NCBI RefSeq assembly: GCF_004011695.2
Contig: NC_082410.1
Location: forward strand, 496,001-560,000
DNA: 64,000 nt
Direction of reading: 5' to 3'
DNA from: Ascochyta rabiei
Taxonomy: Eukaryota > Ascomycota > Dothideomycetes > Pleosporales > Didymellaceae
Below are positions 30,310-42,869 of the stretch, one piece after another. The notes beneath the pieces were generated by a model. That model did no database searches. It was not told where the DNA came from and saw nothing but the letters and a program-made list of their open reading frames with translations. The stretch's first letter is position 1. Every line of letters starts with the position of its first letter. A program made the position numbers and the translations under genes.

Positions 30310-31998
30310 ATGGGGGTCGTCGAAAGAGCTTGGAAGTGGAGCGCGTTGTCATGTCTGCTCACAACGACTGCCTCGGCTATTCAGCCGACCGTGAAGGTAC
30401 TCAATGGAACCTACGAAGGCCTGTACCTACCGGGTTTCAATCAGGACGTCTTTCTCGGCGTTCCATACGCGCAGGACACAGGGAGCGAAAACCGTTTCCT
30501 TGTCCCACAGTCGTTAAATACGACATGGAACGGCACGCGTCTGGCCAAACAGTACGGACATGCTTGTCCTGACCCCCAAACTGAAAGAGATGCGGAGTTT
30601 GGCATGAGCGAGGACTGTCTCAGTATTAATATTGTGCGTCCAGCTGGTCTTTCGGCAAACGAATCTGCAAAACTACCAGTTGCTGTCTGGATTCACGGTG
30701 GTTCGTACCAAGTGGGTACCAGTGCACTACCAAACTACAACCTCACATACCTCGTCCAACGAAGCGTGGAGATTGGCAACCCCATAATTGCTACTAGCAT
30801 CAATTACCGGAAAGGGGGTTGGGGCATGATGTACTCGCGCGAGATTCAAGGGACAGGCAATACGAACCTGGCCCTACGAGACATGCGCAAAGGCCTTGCC
30901 TGGATTTCTGAGAACATTGGTGCTTTTGGCGGCGACAAGGACAGCGTTACCATCTGGGGAGAGTCAGCAGGCTCCTTCGCTGTTGGCCAGTTACTGGTGA
31001 GTTATGGCGGACGAACAGACGGGCTCTTCCATCGCAGCATCCAAGAATCCGGATCTGTAGCGACAGCATGGTACAACGGCTCGGACTGGTACCAACCAAT
31101 ATACGACAACATCGTCGACAAGACAAACTGCACAACTCTCCCAGACACACTGGCCTGCCTACGCACAGTCCCCTATCACACTCTGCTTCCTCTGATGGCG
31201 AAACCCGTCCAAGGACCAGGCTGGTACCCTACGGTTGACGGCGACATCATCCCCAATTTTCCCACCGAGCTTCTACACGCCGGCCGCTTCGCGCACGTCC
31301 CGCATCTCTACGGTTCCAACACAGATGAAGGAACAGACAACGCGCCTGCTGGCGGCGTGATAAACACGACGCAGCAGCTGTACGACTTCGTGAAAGGGAG
31401 CACAGGCTTTGGCTTCCCCGACGCCGTCGTCACAAAGCTCCTTGAACTCTACCCCGAGGATCCAGCTCAAGGTATACCACTGAATACCGGGGAAGAAAGA
31501 TTCGCAGAGCAAGGTGTACAGTATAAACGCATAGCCGCCATCATGGGTGATGTCTTTTATCATGCTCCTCGACTCGACGACGCACGACACTACTCAAAGT
31601 ACAGTCCGACGTACATCTACCGCTTCAACACACGGCCGTGGCAGTCATCCTCTGCGTCTAACGCGTCCGAGGGTGGATTGGCGCCGGCGTACAAGGGCGT
31701 GCAGCACTTCAGCGAGACGCAGTTCGTATTTGCGAATCCAGCGTTCTACGGTCCGTGGCCGGAGTACGAGGCCCTGAGTGACACAATGAGCGCGCAGTGG
31801 ATCAACTTCATTGCAGGAGGCGATCCGAATGGACGGGGGTTGCCTAGGTGGCCCAAGTATAGTGAGAGTAAGAAAGGAAGCAATTTGGTTGTTCAGGCGA
31901 GCGGAAGGGGGCAGAACGGTAGTTTTATCGAAGAAGACACATGGAGGTTGGAGGGGAGGGAGTTTTTGACAGAGTGGGCAAGGAGGAGGCATGTGTGA
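30310..31998 (+). CDS. Secreted carboxylesterase / type B lipase
   Basis: Single exon, 562 residues from the ATG at 30310. This start gives a clear signal peptide (hydrophobic run SALSCLLTTTASA, cleavage predicted before IQPTVKV). The alpha/beta-hydrolase COesterase fold shows EDCLSINIVRP, VWIHGGSYQ (oxyanion hole) and the nucleophile elbow GESAG (Ser about 219). Glu about 340 is in NTDEGTD and His about 466 in GVQHFSE, completing a Ser-Glu-His triad. There are many N-glycosylation sequons. The frame is open upstream to 30067, but an earlier start would bury the signal peptide. The enzyme should hydrolyse ester substrates outside the cell; the substrate (lipid, sterol ester, feruloyl or xenobiotic ester) cannot be told. 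Confidence 0.9.
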   Translation: MGVVERAWKWSALSCLLTTTASAIQPTVKVLNGTYEGLYLPGFNQDVFLGVPYAQDTGSENRFLVPQSLNTTWNGTRLAKQYGHACPDPQTERDAEFGMSEDCLSINIVRPAGLSANESAKLPVAVWIHGGSYQVGTSALPNYNLTYLVQRSVEIGNPIIATSINYRKGGWGMMYSREIQGTGNTNLALRDMRKGLAWISENIGAFGGDKDSVTIWGESAGSFAVGQLLVSYGGRTDGLFHRSIQESGSVATAWYNGSDWYQPIYDNIVDKTNCTTLPDTLACLRTVPYHTLLPLMAKPVQGPGWYPTVDGDIIPNFPTELLHAGRFAHVPHLYGSNTDEGTDNAPAGGVINTTQQLYDFVKGSTGFGFPDAVVTKLLELYPEDPAQGIPLNTGEERFAEQGVQYKRIAAIMGDVFYHAPRLDDARHYSKYSPTYIYRFNTRPWQSSSASNASEGGLAPAYKGVQHFSETQFVFANPAFYGPWPEYEALSDTMSAQWINFIAGGDPNGRGLPRWPKYSESKKGSNLVVQASGRGQNGSFIEEDTWRLEGREFLTEWARRRHV

Positions 31999-32617
31999 AA
32001 GAGTTGGAAGGAATCGATGTGGGTAATGACTGAATAGTTGATCGGCGATATTCCCTTGTGAACAGGATACCAGTTCTAGGAATTTTGTGCGCAGATATCC
32101 TGTGAGCAAAGTTGCTGTCCTCTCACTATAAAAGGCTGTCCTTATCGATATATCTGGGCGATGTGTATACGAGCAACAGCACGACACGATTCAATCGGCG
32201 GCTTCGGTTCGAGTAGACTGGCGTGTGGGAAACGCGTGCTCGGTATACAGTCCTTCTTCGTTCGCGTTCCTGAAGGGTCGAAAAAGCTGTCGTTAGTGTG
32301 AGCATTGAACAAAGTCGGTGTAGACACGACACGGCCTGCCAGATTCTTGTTGGTTCGAGAGTAGAGTTCTTGAGGCACCGTGGCACAGCGGCTGCTTGAT
32401 TGATGCTTTCATTCGTGACTGAACATGATGAAATTTTCCGTTTATGCCTGGCTTAACCCTCATTCATTTCATGTGGGTGTCAGGCAGTCGGGAGGGATGA
32501 CAGAACGCCCCATACCGTGCAATACCGTTTACTGAACCCCTACTTTATCGTGCGCCTATCCGCTTGGACATCATCACGCCGTCACACCCTCGAACGCCCC
32601 ATCATTCTGCGAGCAGT
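31999..32617. other. Intergenic region, carboxylesterase to eL37
   Basis: About 620 bp between convergent 3' ends. A CTATAAAAGG box-like word lies near 32126 and small minus-strand ORFs occur, but none has a recognisable product. Confidence 0.45.
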
Positions 32618-33116
<499 letters not shown>

Positions 33117-34378
33117 TTTGAATGGGGACTATCACAGCAATCGTCAGTATACGTGTGCGCAGTGTCTGCAGAGCGGGTGGCAACATACCTCGTGACGCTG
33201 TTACGTTAGTAGAGGTTGGAAGTTTGTCGCAAGTCGACCGGCACATATTTCGAAGAGTGTGCCTCGCTTACCGGCGCTGCACTAACGCCGTGCTGGGCCT
33301 AGCGCGCTGTCTGCAAACCGTCTCAACCCCAGAACATCAACGTTCTCTCAAGTCACGATTATTCTTGGTTGTACTATCATGGACGTGTAGCTACTGGCTT
33401 TGCGATAGTAATACTAGAGCATGCTTCAGGTCTCGAGTGGCATGTCCAGTGGCTACGCCTTGCCAATAAATGATCGCTTCGATGCATCGGTCCATACAAC
33501 ACCTCGCTGATCCCGAGACCGTCGGCGGCCGGACCTGCTCCTTGAAATGACTTGACGATGTTTCAGAGAAGGTTTTGTTTGATATTGCAATGCTGCAATG
33601 ATGCGGGTTAGGAGCTTGCAATGGAATCGTCTCCCAACGGGAATCGAGAACATCATGATTAGCACGTGTACGCAGCGCGTGCATTGTGGCATGTCCACTA
33701 CTAATCATACGGAGTGATGCCGCCCAACTAACCATCGGGTTTCGAAAAGACGGCTAGCCCAGAAGGGAACGGAGACAGTACGATGCTCCATGCAGACACA
33801 AGTACCGCGATCCCTTGGTGTGTCCTTATACAAGCCTCTGTTGCAACCGAGCCAGATGCCAAAACTGCAGGAACATGAGCAGAGCGACAACGGTGACATC
33901 ACTGTTATTTGCGTACTTGGTGGAAAAACCAGGAGTTGCCCCTGGGTAATATGGTTGAAGGGCCGGCGGCCGGACCTGCATACAAAGCATAACCGACTGG
34001 GGTACCATGGCGATCAGACGACCACCCAATATACCCGACAGTCCTCCAATTGCCAGCATCAACGAAAGGAAAAGTGCCTCATACATGCCCCCAAGTACCC
34101 CGCACTCTGCACCTTCCAGACTTGTGCAATATCGATGGTGGCACAAAAGGTGAAGCGCGTGGCGTTGGCGCGCATGCGAATACCAGTTCATCTATTTGGT
34201 TCTATTAAGGGGTGTGCAGGCGTAGAACTTCGGTTGTGATGTTCCTGAATCAATAATTGGCCGAGACGAAACGGCATGCAAACAACACGTATGACTGTCG
34301 CGCCATCAGACGTATATATGCTCCTGAAGCCCGTTGAGTTTCGTTTCCTTACGCCACCGAAACATTGAAACAGCAACA
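33117..34378. other. Intergenic region, eL37 to GH5 gene
   Basis: 1.26 kb between divergent genes. A minus-strand ORF at 33826-34191 has two hydrophobic stretches and could be the remnant of a membrane protein, but no family is recognisable. GGCGGCCGGACCTGC-like words occur twice (about 33523 and 33965). TATATA lies near 34312, upstream of the GH5 start. Confidence 0.4.
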
Positions 34379-36280
34379 ATGGCTCGCTACACATCAGGCT
34401 TAGTACTCGCAGCAGCCTTGCTCCAGGTTGGAGCACAGGGTAGGTCAACGAACTGAACGACGCGCAGTGAAAACTAATGAGAATGCAGCGTTACCGTCTG
34501 GGAATGTAACCGCAGTGACATGCCCATCTACCGCGAAATTCAACACAATAACAGCAAACGCCTTCTTTGCGGGCATGAACCCTGGATGGAACTTGGGTAA
34601 CACGCTTGACGCTGTCGAAACTGTAAGACTTGGCTTCCGGTGTCCATCTGGTACAATTAGTAACAAAACGTACAGGAAGGCTCATGGAACAACCCACCAG
34701 TTGTGGCTTCAACGTTCGACGATGCCAAGAACGCAGGCTTCAAAGGCATCCGTCTTCCCGTCACCTATGCATACCACTACAAGACACAGGCTCCAGACTG
34801 GACACTTGACCCAGTATGGCTGCAGCGTGTTGCAGACGTAATTGATATGATTACTTCTAGAGGCCTCTACGTAATCACCAACGTCCACCATGACAGCTGG
34901 ACCTGGGCAGATTACACGAAAGCGGACGCTAACACCACTGTTATTGAGGAGAGACTCTACAAGACATGGGTACAGATTGGACAGAAGCTGGCATGCAAAG
35001 GAGAGAAAGTAGTACGTGTTCACAACCCTTTTCCCATCCATAAACATAAACGACTAACAAGCTTCCAGGCATTTGAGACAATCAACGAAATCCCTGGAAC
35101 TACAGAAGCACACGGAAAGGAGGTAAACAGATTGAACAACATCATGCTTCAGGCTATCAACCAAGCTGGTGGCTTCAACCCGAAACGAGTAGTCAACCTT
35201 GTGGGTAGCCGCGAAGATGGCGAGCAGACAAGTCTGTGGTTTGAGAAACCGGATGCGAAGTACAAGAACCCCTGGGGCATTCAGTACCACTACTACTCAC
35301 CCTACGATTTCGTCTTTGCGGCATGGGGCAAGACGACCTGGGGCTCTGATGCAGACAAGGCAACCCTCGAAGCAGACATCGAGCGTGTCCGCGGCAACTT
35401 CAGCGGTGTCCCCATCATCATTGGAGAATGGGCTGCCTCCCCCGTCGAAACCGAAACCGCAGCCCGCTGGCGCTACTTCGACTTCTTCGCACGCATTGCC
35501 GCCAAATACGACACCCAGACCGTGCTATGGGACAACGGTGCTTACTTTTTGAATCGCGCAACCCACACATGGCGCGACCAAGTTGGCCTGGACATCTACC
35601 TCAACGCCGTAAAAGGAATCCCGAATGCTCTGCCAGATAGCACCACTGACAGCGCCGCGACGTCGCAGAAGAGCTCAGCCTACATTTACCAGAAGAAGAA
35701 CACGACTGTGACCGACCAGACCCTCCCCTTCCTCTTCAACGGCAACCAGCTCCAGAAGATCTCCGTGGCGGCCACAAAGAAGATACTGACCAAAGGCCAA
35801 CACTACACCGTCGCCGACTCAAGCATAACCTTCAAAAGTGCTTTCCTCTCCACTGTCTTCACACCCACAAGCCCCACAGGCTCCCTCGCAAACCTCACAC
35901 TAGAGTTCAACCGCGGCGCCAACCTCGCCGTAAACATGCTGAAATACGCCACCCCCGTGCTAGGCAGCACCAGCTCCACGCTGCCCGCCACGAGCGCAGA
36001 CCTACCGATCCCGATCACCTGGGCAGGCCAGAACCGGCCGGCGACAATCAAGGCGGTGCGCGCCGACGGCACGTATCTGCTCGATAACTGGACGACAGTG
36101 CTGGGCCCCCTGCAGCAGGGCCGTATGACGTACGGCACATGGGACTGGGACGGCAATAATGTTATTCTCAAGGCAAGTGTCTTGGATGCGGTTCGGGCTG
36201 CGGGACAGACGACCAAGTTTACGATTGAGTTCTACCCTAGGGAGGCTGGGAATGTCGCCGAGTACACCATTACTGTGTAG
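34379..36280 (+). CDS. Secreted GH5 endoglucanase with Ig-like X2 domain
   Basis: Exons 34379-34439, 34489-34622, 34676-35011 and 35069-36280 give 580 residues. A signal peptide (MARYTSGLVLAAALLQVGAQ) comes first. The GH5 barrel spans about residues 30-330: GMNPGWNLGNTLD, GFKGIRLPVTYAYH, VITNVHHD, the acid/base Glu in FETINEIPG (E184), YHYYSPYDF and the nucleophile Glu in IIIGEWAAS (E297). The C-terminal part (about 360-580) has a beta-sandwich with FNGNQLQKISV and GQHYTVADSSITFKSAFL, typical of the CBM_X2/Ig-like module seen in GH5 endoglucanases, followed by a second beta-rich region. It probably cuts internal beta-glucan links in cell-wall polysaccharides outside the cell. Fungal GH5 members with this C-terminal pair resemble bacterial enzymes, so old horizontal transfer is possible but not shown. 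Confidence 0.9.
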
Positions 36281-37023
36281 AAGAGGGTGCTAGGCTAGGC
36301 TAAGGAGGAGTCGAGATGGAGGGTATTTGTACATACAATCATTCTCTTGATCGTTGCTCGCCGAATATTACGTCGATCAAATCTTGGTGATTGTGATTTT
36401 GGACGTGAAGGCTACCGTGCTGGACAATACAAGCACTGTGCAATCCTCTTGTGTAGTTTGTATCCGTGTGTTAATTACAAGAAGTATCGAGTCACACATA
36501 CTAGGTGTTTGTGTGGTTGCGCATCGCTCGCGGCCTGGAGATCAGAACGGACGCAGTAATGTACAGAGGACTCAAGAGTCCGTGATGAAAACGATGAAGA
36601 CATAAACGTAGAAGAATCAAATTTAACAATGTTGACAAAATCCTCTTAAACGCCGTCAGATGAGAAGGATGATAACCAAACGAATCGCAACGCCAAGCCC
36701 TACGTATTGATGTTCCAGTCCGGAGAGCGAGTTTCGAGTAGTGCATAAATCTGGCAAGACCGGGTAGTCTCTGCACTTGTTCCAATGTCGTCGTTTTTCG
36801 CATTTCACCCATGATATGCTGGAAGAAAGGATTCGTCAAGCCTAGCGTTGGCAAATTTTCGAAATAGAAGAGGTCAATATCGAGGAGCCACCAGCAGCGT
36901 GATACAGCAACGGTGATTCTGTCTCACTTCCTCTTTCGCATATGATTCCTTTCTGGCGAGTACTGGGGTGATAGGCGCCATGGCTGGTGGTAAGGAAGCT
37001 TCAATAAGCAACGCCCTCAGCTT
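36281..37023. other. Intergenic region, GH5 to CPSF6-like gene
   Basis: 743 bp between convergent 3' ends. AT-rich in the middle. No ORF with recognisable product and no repeats. Confidence 0.5.
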
Positions 37024-38340
37024 CTACTCAGGTCGAGGCCGCTTAGCCCCGTGAGGGTTGAAATGGTCATTGCCTCCTTGTTGTTGCTGTTGCTGATTCG
37101 GGAAGAATCCTGGGTTGAACTGTGGTTGGCCGCCGAAACCTGCACCTCCTATACAAACATTGTCAGCAAGCCGTACGTTTGACGCAGTGACGTTTGAACA
37201 TACCCATTCCATTCATCATTGACATGTTCATGCCACCACCCATCATACCCCCTCCCATCATCATGTTGCCGCCCATCGGCATCTGCATACCGCCCCCACC
37301 CATGTTGTTCATACCCATTCCGCCCCGGCCTCCACGGTTGTTCATGCCTCCACGCATGGCGCCGCCCATCATGTTGCCGCCGCGGTTGAAGCCGCCTCCA
37401 AAGTTGTTTCCACCACCCATCATAGGGTTGCCACCAAAGTTTTGCATGCCACCTTGGCCGCCGTAGCCTCCCATTTGGCCACCCATGTTGCCACTGGCTG
37501 GCGAAGAGAAATTACGGTTCTGGTAGCCCATGCTGCCGCCCCTGTTGTTGAAGTTGCCTCTGTTGTTATTGAAACGGTTGAAGTTGCCACCACCACGGTT
37601 GTTGAAGCCTCCAGGTTGCTGGTCATTACGGTTCTTGTCGCGCGCAGGGACATCTTTGGGAAGGGTCTTGAAAGGGTTGTGATGCGGAGGGTTGAAGATA
37701 GCCGTGGGTTTCTTCGTATGCGCTTGATCTTTGAAGAGCTGATCGACTTGGTGTTTCAGGGCCGTCGCAGCCTGTGGTGACTGCAGTTGTACGTATACTT
37801 GGCTGATTGCAAGGTCAGTCACCACTGGCAACATGGAGTATTGCGCCTTGCTTACCCTTTGCTCTTGCCATTGACCTTGTGCTCGTTGAAAGTGACCTCA
37901 TTCAGCTCGTCCTCGCATCCACTCTGGTTTGCCCATCCGCGAATGTCCTCCTCGCTGATCCACCAGTTCAGATCGTTGATCATCAACGCTGCTGTCGCGC
38001 CTGGGTCGGTCGGGCGGTCATCATCTTCCCCTTGTTTGCGCTTGGTGCCTTGTTGCTGTGGTGCCTGCCTATGGACATCGTGACCGGAGCCACCAGTACT
38101 TGAGATCTGCTGCACTGTGCTGTCTTGCTGTGCGCCATCGTTTGCCGCGGTGTCCGTAGCCTCTTGCTTGCTTGCTGCATTATTGTCCCCCGCCTTGGCC
38201 TCTGAAGGTGCTGTGTTTTCGCCACTGTTTGCGTCTGTGTTCGTCGCGCTGGCATCGGGGAGTGCTGTGTCTTGCGCGCTCGACTCTTGGTACGAGTCGT
38301 CGCCGTAGATGTCGATGTCGAAGTTGTCGTCGTCAGCCAT
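37024..38340 (-). CDS. RRM protein, CPSF6/CFIm68-like
   Basis: Exons 38340-37856, 37802-37204 and 37148-37024 give 402 residues. The N-terminal ~100 residues are acidic and Ala/Asp/Thr-rich. One RNA-recognition motif follows (about 112-190): ALMINDLNWWISEEDIRGW and NEHKVNGKSKGQVYVQLQS, resembling the CPSF6 RRM (double Trp, NGxSKG). The rest is an extreme Gly/Met/Asn/Arg-rich region with RGG, FNNRGG and MMGGGM runs, then a poly-Gln stretch and a KRPRPE tail. CPSF6-type proteins bind UGUA-containing pre-mRNA with CFIm25 and guide 3'-end choice. The RRM match points that way, but the low-complexity tail is also typical of hnRNP-like proteins. The Gly/Met tail may phase-separate. Confidence 0.82.
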
Positions 38341-39225
38341 GTTTGCTGTAGTGGGTCAAGTAAGATCTGCAGTAAGTGAAAGGTGTGGTTTCCAGGATTG
38401 TTTCTTTAATTGGCTTGTAGGTACTGGAGCTGCCAGGGTCAATGGCCAAAGTACATGCAGTTCTGTATGCGATCTTCGAATCAGCGAGCGATATGCCAAA
38501 GCGGAGGAAAATAAATGCATTGCGATCGCAGGCCAGCGTGTTGCGACGGGAAGAGAAGAGAAGAAGTAGCGCAGAGCGAAGAATACGTACAGTACCGCTG
38601 TGCAGACGGATGACAATAGCCGAAACGAGTGCTCAAATGCAAGATTGTGACTGTCCGATCGCCTCTGGCAGATGCGGAGTGTGAAAGGTACAAGAATGGT
38701 GTGAAAGATGATGTGACGTGTAGCTCAGCCTGCCTCCTGCAATTGCTCTTGCTCGTACCCGTGCCTTGATCGCTAACCCCAGTTGTTTGCGGTGATACAG
38801 ATCCCCCAGCGAATCGCGAAAATGCGCGTAACCAGCAATGAGATGTGATAGACAAGCGTAATGTAGCTCTGCGTAAGCCAAGCACACTGTTCCGCAGTCT
38901 CAAGGCGTTTGGTCAACGCCGAGTTGAAGCGCGTGTACGGATGCTTATTGGTAAAACTGCAATTAGCGTGCGTGACGGAGTCGACACAGACCTCAACGAT
39001 AGATGTGGGTTCGAGGGAAGCGGTCGGCGCGTGTGAGTGAAGTCACAGGGCAGGGGGCCGGCGAAGCATGGGGTTCGGTTCTGGCCTCCCCTTGGCGCGC
39101 TAGTTGTACTCCGCAAGACACCTGGCCTTCGTGCTCCAACTTTCGAGCTCACGCACCACGACTTCCCATTGACACGACCCTTTTTCCTCACTCACACTCC
39201 TCACTACCAATACACACCAGTCGCC
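38341..39225. promoter_or_regulatory. Shared divergent promoter region, CPSF6-like and sss1
   Basis: 885 bp between two divergent start codons, so both promoters are here. The last 60 bp before sss1 are CTCACTCACACT-rich leader. No further gene seen. Confidence 0.5.
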
Positions 39226-39588
39226 ATGGAGAACGTCAAGGAATTTGCTGAGTATGCGACGCCGCACGAACACATGACATGCGCTGAAGCTAACATGTGC
39301 GTAGTATGCCCGCTGAGTTCCTCAAGGAGGGTACTCTCTTCATGAACCGCTGCACCAGTACGACCACAGTCAGCTACTCGTCATGTTCCAGACTAACTCT
39401 GCCCAGAGCCTGACAAGAGGGAATTCATCCGCATCTCGCAAGCTGTCGGCATTGGCTTCTTGATCATGGGTACGTGATGGTTGTATGAAAGACACTGGGA
39501 CGACCACTAAAATGCGCCAGGTGTCATTGGCTACATCGTCAAGCTCGTCCACATCCCTGTCAACAACATCCTCGTCGGTGGCTCGTAA
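39226..39588 (+). CDS. sss1: Protein translocase subunit Sec61-gamma (Sss1)
   Basis: Four exons: 39226-39251, 39305-39357, 39407-39469 and 39521-39588. They encode 69 residues in the usual order: MENVKEFADMPAEFLKEG (amphipathic helix), LFMNRCTKPDKREFIRISQ (the conserved RC.KPD.REF core) and the single tail-anchor helix GIGFLIMGVIGYIVKLVHIP, then VNNILVGGS. It is the small essential subunit of the ER Sec61 translocon that clamps the channel. Three introns in a 69-codon gene mean no exon exceeds 70 nt. Donors are GTATGC, GTACGA and GTACGT. Confidence 0.95.
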
Positions 39589-40121
39589 ACGCTCAATCGC
39601 ACCGATATCGATTTCGCATGCAGACCCCACGTTAAGGGGCAATTCATCTATTTACACCACTTTTACTGCGACGACGTTGGATGGCGACCGCTTGGGGGAA
39701 TCAAGGTTGCTGCGGCGAGAGGATGGCTCGACAACTGTAGTGCGAGCGTCCAGGACATGCACCGCCATGGCGGACCAAAAGCTGTACAATACGGACACTG
39801 GGTCAGCGGGAGTTTGATATACCAATTCGATACCTGCGCGAATGCTACTTCGCGCTACGCCATACTCTACACCCATCTTGAGCAACGGCTTACGTGACAT
39901 ACCGCTCTTTCATTCGACGACGTCAGGACGCTGCAGACCAGAAATCGTACGTCACAACAGCGGTGCAATACCTGTTGCACGAGCTATCGATTGATCAGCA
40001 CCAAAACATGCATCTCGCCTTGAGTCCAACCTATGTACCAGATGCTTGCAGTCGCGCATATTTATAGATGAAAAGAAGGCCATGAAAGGATCGCGTGAGG
40101 CCGTAGAAACCCTACTTTAAC
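39589..40121. other. Intergenic region, sss1 to WD40 gene
   Basis: 533 bp between convergent 3' ends. No gene, RNA or repeat recognised. Confidence 0.5.
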
Positions 40122-42396
40122 TCAGTCATCGTCCTCCCACTCGTCGTACCACATTGGCTGTCTCCTCGATCTCCCCTCCACACTCCTGTACAATCTCTCA
40201 TCGTGCTGCAATTGCGCATTGACTCTCCTCCCAACTTGCGGCTCTGCTTCATCGTCTTCCAGCCCGTCATTCCAACTATGCACTGTGCATGTGCCTTGCG
40301 AAGTGCCCCATCCGTTCCAGGAGGTTGCTATTCTGAGTTAGCTGATGGTCGTTCTGCAAGGAGAGGACAATGAAAAGCAGAAGAAACATACCAGCAATCA
40401 ACGGCGCATTAGGATGCCAACTCGCATCCCTCACACACGTCATCCAGTTCCCGCCATTCCTTCCCCAGTAGTCGTACGTCTCAGCTAGCAACTCCGGATC
40501 TCTCGGCCTACTGTTCTTCGTCGCCTTGAGCACGTTCACTTTGCCAGCCAACGTGGCGTCTAGGTTCCAAATGTACACGCTCCCGTCGTAACTGCCACTG
40601 TACACATACCTGCTATCTGTGCTGCCTGGAGGGCTAAAGTGGCAGCGAATCAGTGTCTTGAGGACCTTGTGTCCGCGGAAGGTTACCAGCGAACAATCGT
40701 GCGGATGCGGCCTGAAATCCGCAGGGTCGTATGCGTTGGAGCGGTATTCAAAGCGCGTGGTGTAGTGATTGGGGTCGATCCTGTCCGCTTTTTCCTTACT
40801 CATCATTTTACGCAGATCCCACAGCTTGGCCGTCTGGTCTTTGCCGTTACTGAGCACGTAGCGACCATCGCCCTTGCTGTCGACATATGTTAGGCCCTCG
40901 GTGTGCCCAAGAAAGACGCCGGCTTCGCGGCCGTCGCCCATAGAGCGGCGGTCCCACACTTTGAGAGTAGTGTCGTCGGAGCCAGAGTAAAGGATGTGGG
41001 GCGACTGAGAGTCACCGAAGCAGACGGCGTTGACGTCGTCCTGGTGACCGGGGATGCGCAGGACGGATTGGCGACGTTCGATATCATATACGTAGACGCT
41101 GTTGTCGCCTGTGCCGGCTACAATTTCGCGGCCATCGCCGGAGAAGCGGATTGACCAGATGCCGAAGTATGTGTGGAACCCTCGAGGATTACTTCCACCA
41201 AGGTTGGCAAAGTCGAGGAGGTTTGGCTCTGAGTCGTCCTCGGGGTCAGTCGGTGCGAGACAAACTATGCTGCGAATAGAGCTGTAAGCAAGGAAGCGGT
41301 TGTCAGGGCTGAGTGAAGCATCGGTGATTGTCCACTGTCCGTATGGGTACACGACAGACTGGGGGTGGTCAGCATTGATGGTAGACAGATTGCGAGTTGC
41401 CACTCACTTTGTAGTACTTCCAGTCGTATGGGTTCGATGTGTCGTACATCCGGACTCGGAAGTCTTGCGCGCATGAGAAGAAGAAGTTGCCATCGTCCGA
41501 GAACTGTCCAGAGTAACACCGGGCGTTGTAGTGTATGATGGTGTCGGCGACAGACTCCGGAATCATGTCTTGCTTCATCAACCGGGTGGCGTTCTTCTGT
41601 CGACCCTCACCTCCGCGACCTAACTCCCTCCGCATGATGTTGTAGGCTAACCTCTTCTTCCTCTTGACAGTATCTTCTTGACGTGTATTCGATCCAAATG
41701 TGCCGCCGTTCATCAGTTCCTGGCCCTGTTCACTCGGCACCTTTTCGTAGAGCGCCTCGCCTCGTGCACGACGCTGTCTTCTGCTACTCCTCGGTCCAAC
41801 TGCGTCATAGCCTGTGCCTGGGTCGCTGTCGTCTTCGTCTTCTTCATTGTCGTCCGTTCGCAAACGTCGCTGGATCGATCTTGTTATGAAGTCGGAGGCA
41901 GATATCCGGCCTAGGCCTGCGTGGCCGAGTAGCTGCATGATTTGATCGCGGGTAATGTACACTGGTCGGCTGGCCTCTGCTCCTTCTCCCTCCTCGTCTT
42001 CTCCATCTTCTTCATCGTCTTCCTCATCATCGTCTTCGTCGTCGTTGTCTTCCTCCTCCTCCTCCTCCTCCTCCTCCTCGTCGTCGTTCTCGTCGGTGTA
42101 TTCGAAGGCGAGTTCAACCCCGCTCAGGTTACTGAGATGTTCCGCAGCATCTGTGAACAGTTAGATTCCAGAAATGAATTTCCTTCTACGACTGCGTCTT
42201 TTGTACCGTGGAAACTAATTTCTACATCGTCGTCGCCCTCTTCGTCACTGCCTTGAGAGGCGGGAACGAACTCCATGTCGTCATCATCGTCCTCGGCTTC
42301 GGTTTCGCGCCAAAACGGATCGTTGGGATCGTAGGCAACGGTCCTTACGTCGTCTCCTTCACTCGGCGGGCTGGTCGGTGCATGCGAGGAACTCAT
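40122..42396 (-). CDS. WD40 protein, DCAF11 (WDR23)/LEC14B type
   Basis: Exons 42396-42207, 42150-41408, 41358-40392 and 40327-40122 give 701 residues. The N-terminal ~170 residues are very acidic (Asp/Glu runs from GAG/GAC triplets, about 42005-42090). A conserved helix region follows: ITRDQIMQLLGHAGLGR and RELGRGGEGRQKNATRLMKQDMIP. About seven WD repeats lie at 240-650, for example CYSGQFSDDGNFFFSCAQD, LRIPGHQDDVNAVCF, SGSDDTTLKVWDRR and NGKDQTAKLWDLR. The WDRR and WDLR ends fit the WDxR box used to dock on DDB1 in Cul4 ubiquitin ligases. DCAF11/LEC14B proteins share this layout. The role as a Cul4 substrate receptor is inferred from family and motif. Confidence 0.88.
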
Positions 42397-42869
42397 TCCG
42401 TGTCTTCCATATTCCGCGAATTGCGATGTTGCGAGGAGCGTCTCGGAGACGCCATCGAGTGGACGGCGGGAGCTTTGATAGCTTAATCGATAGGCTATCG
42501 GTAGCTCCCACCTCGGATATGCCGCTTATCTCCGGCCACAATTTCCACTTCCACTCCATTGTAAGTGGAGTCAATTATGGTCAACGATTCGCGAATACAA
42601 CTCTGAAGTAGACGTTGCGTTTACTTCGTCACCAACAACCTTCTTTGAATATCTCCATCGTTCTAGGACGTCTGTCATACTATCTGAATCTCGAAGTAGC
42701 TTCAGTCAACCCCACACGGCTCAGCCCCCACCACGCAGAGACAATCTGGCCTGGTCTCACTCACCATGCTTTATTGCTTTCACTCAGCTCCGGTTGCAAT
42801 AAAGCAGCTATTTCATGTTTTTGTTCTTGCAACAACTCTTGCGGCACATCCTTCTCCAAGTTAGCTTCA

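Noticed and set aside
33826..34191. Minus-strand ORF with two hydrophobic stretches
   Set aside because: No family match and no splice partner. Could be a membrane-protein relic, but the evidence is too thin to call a gene.
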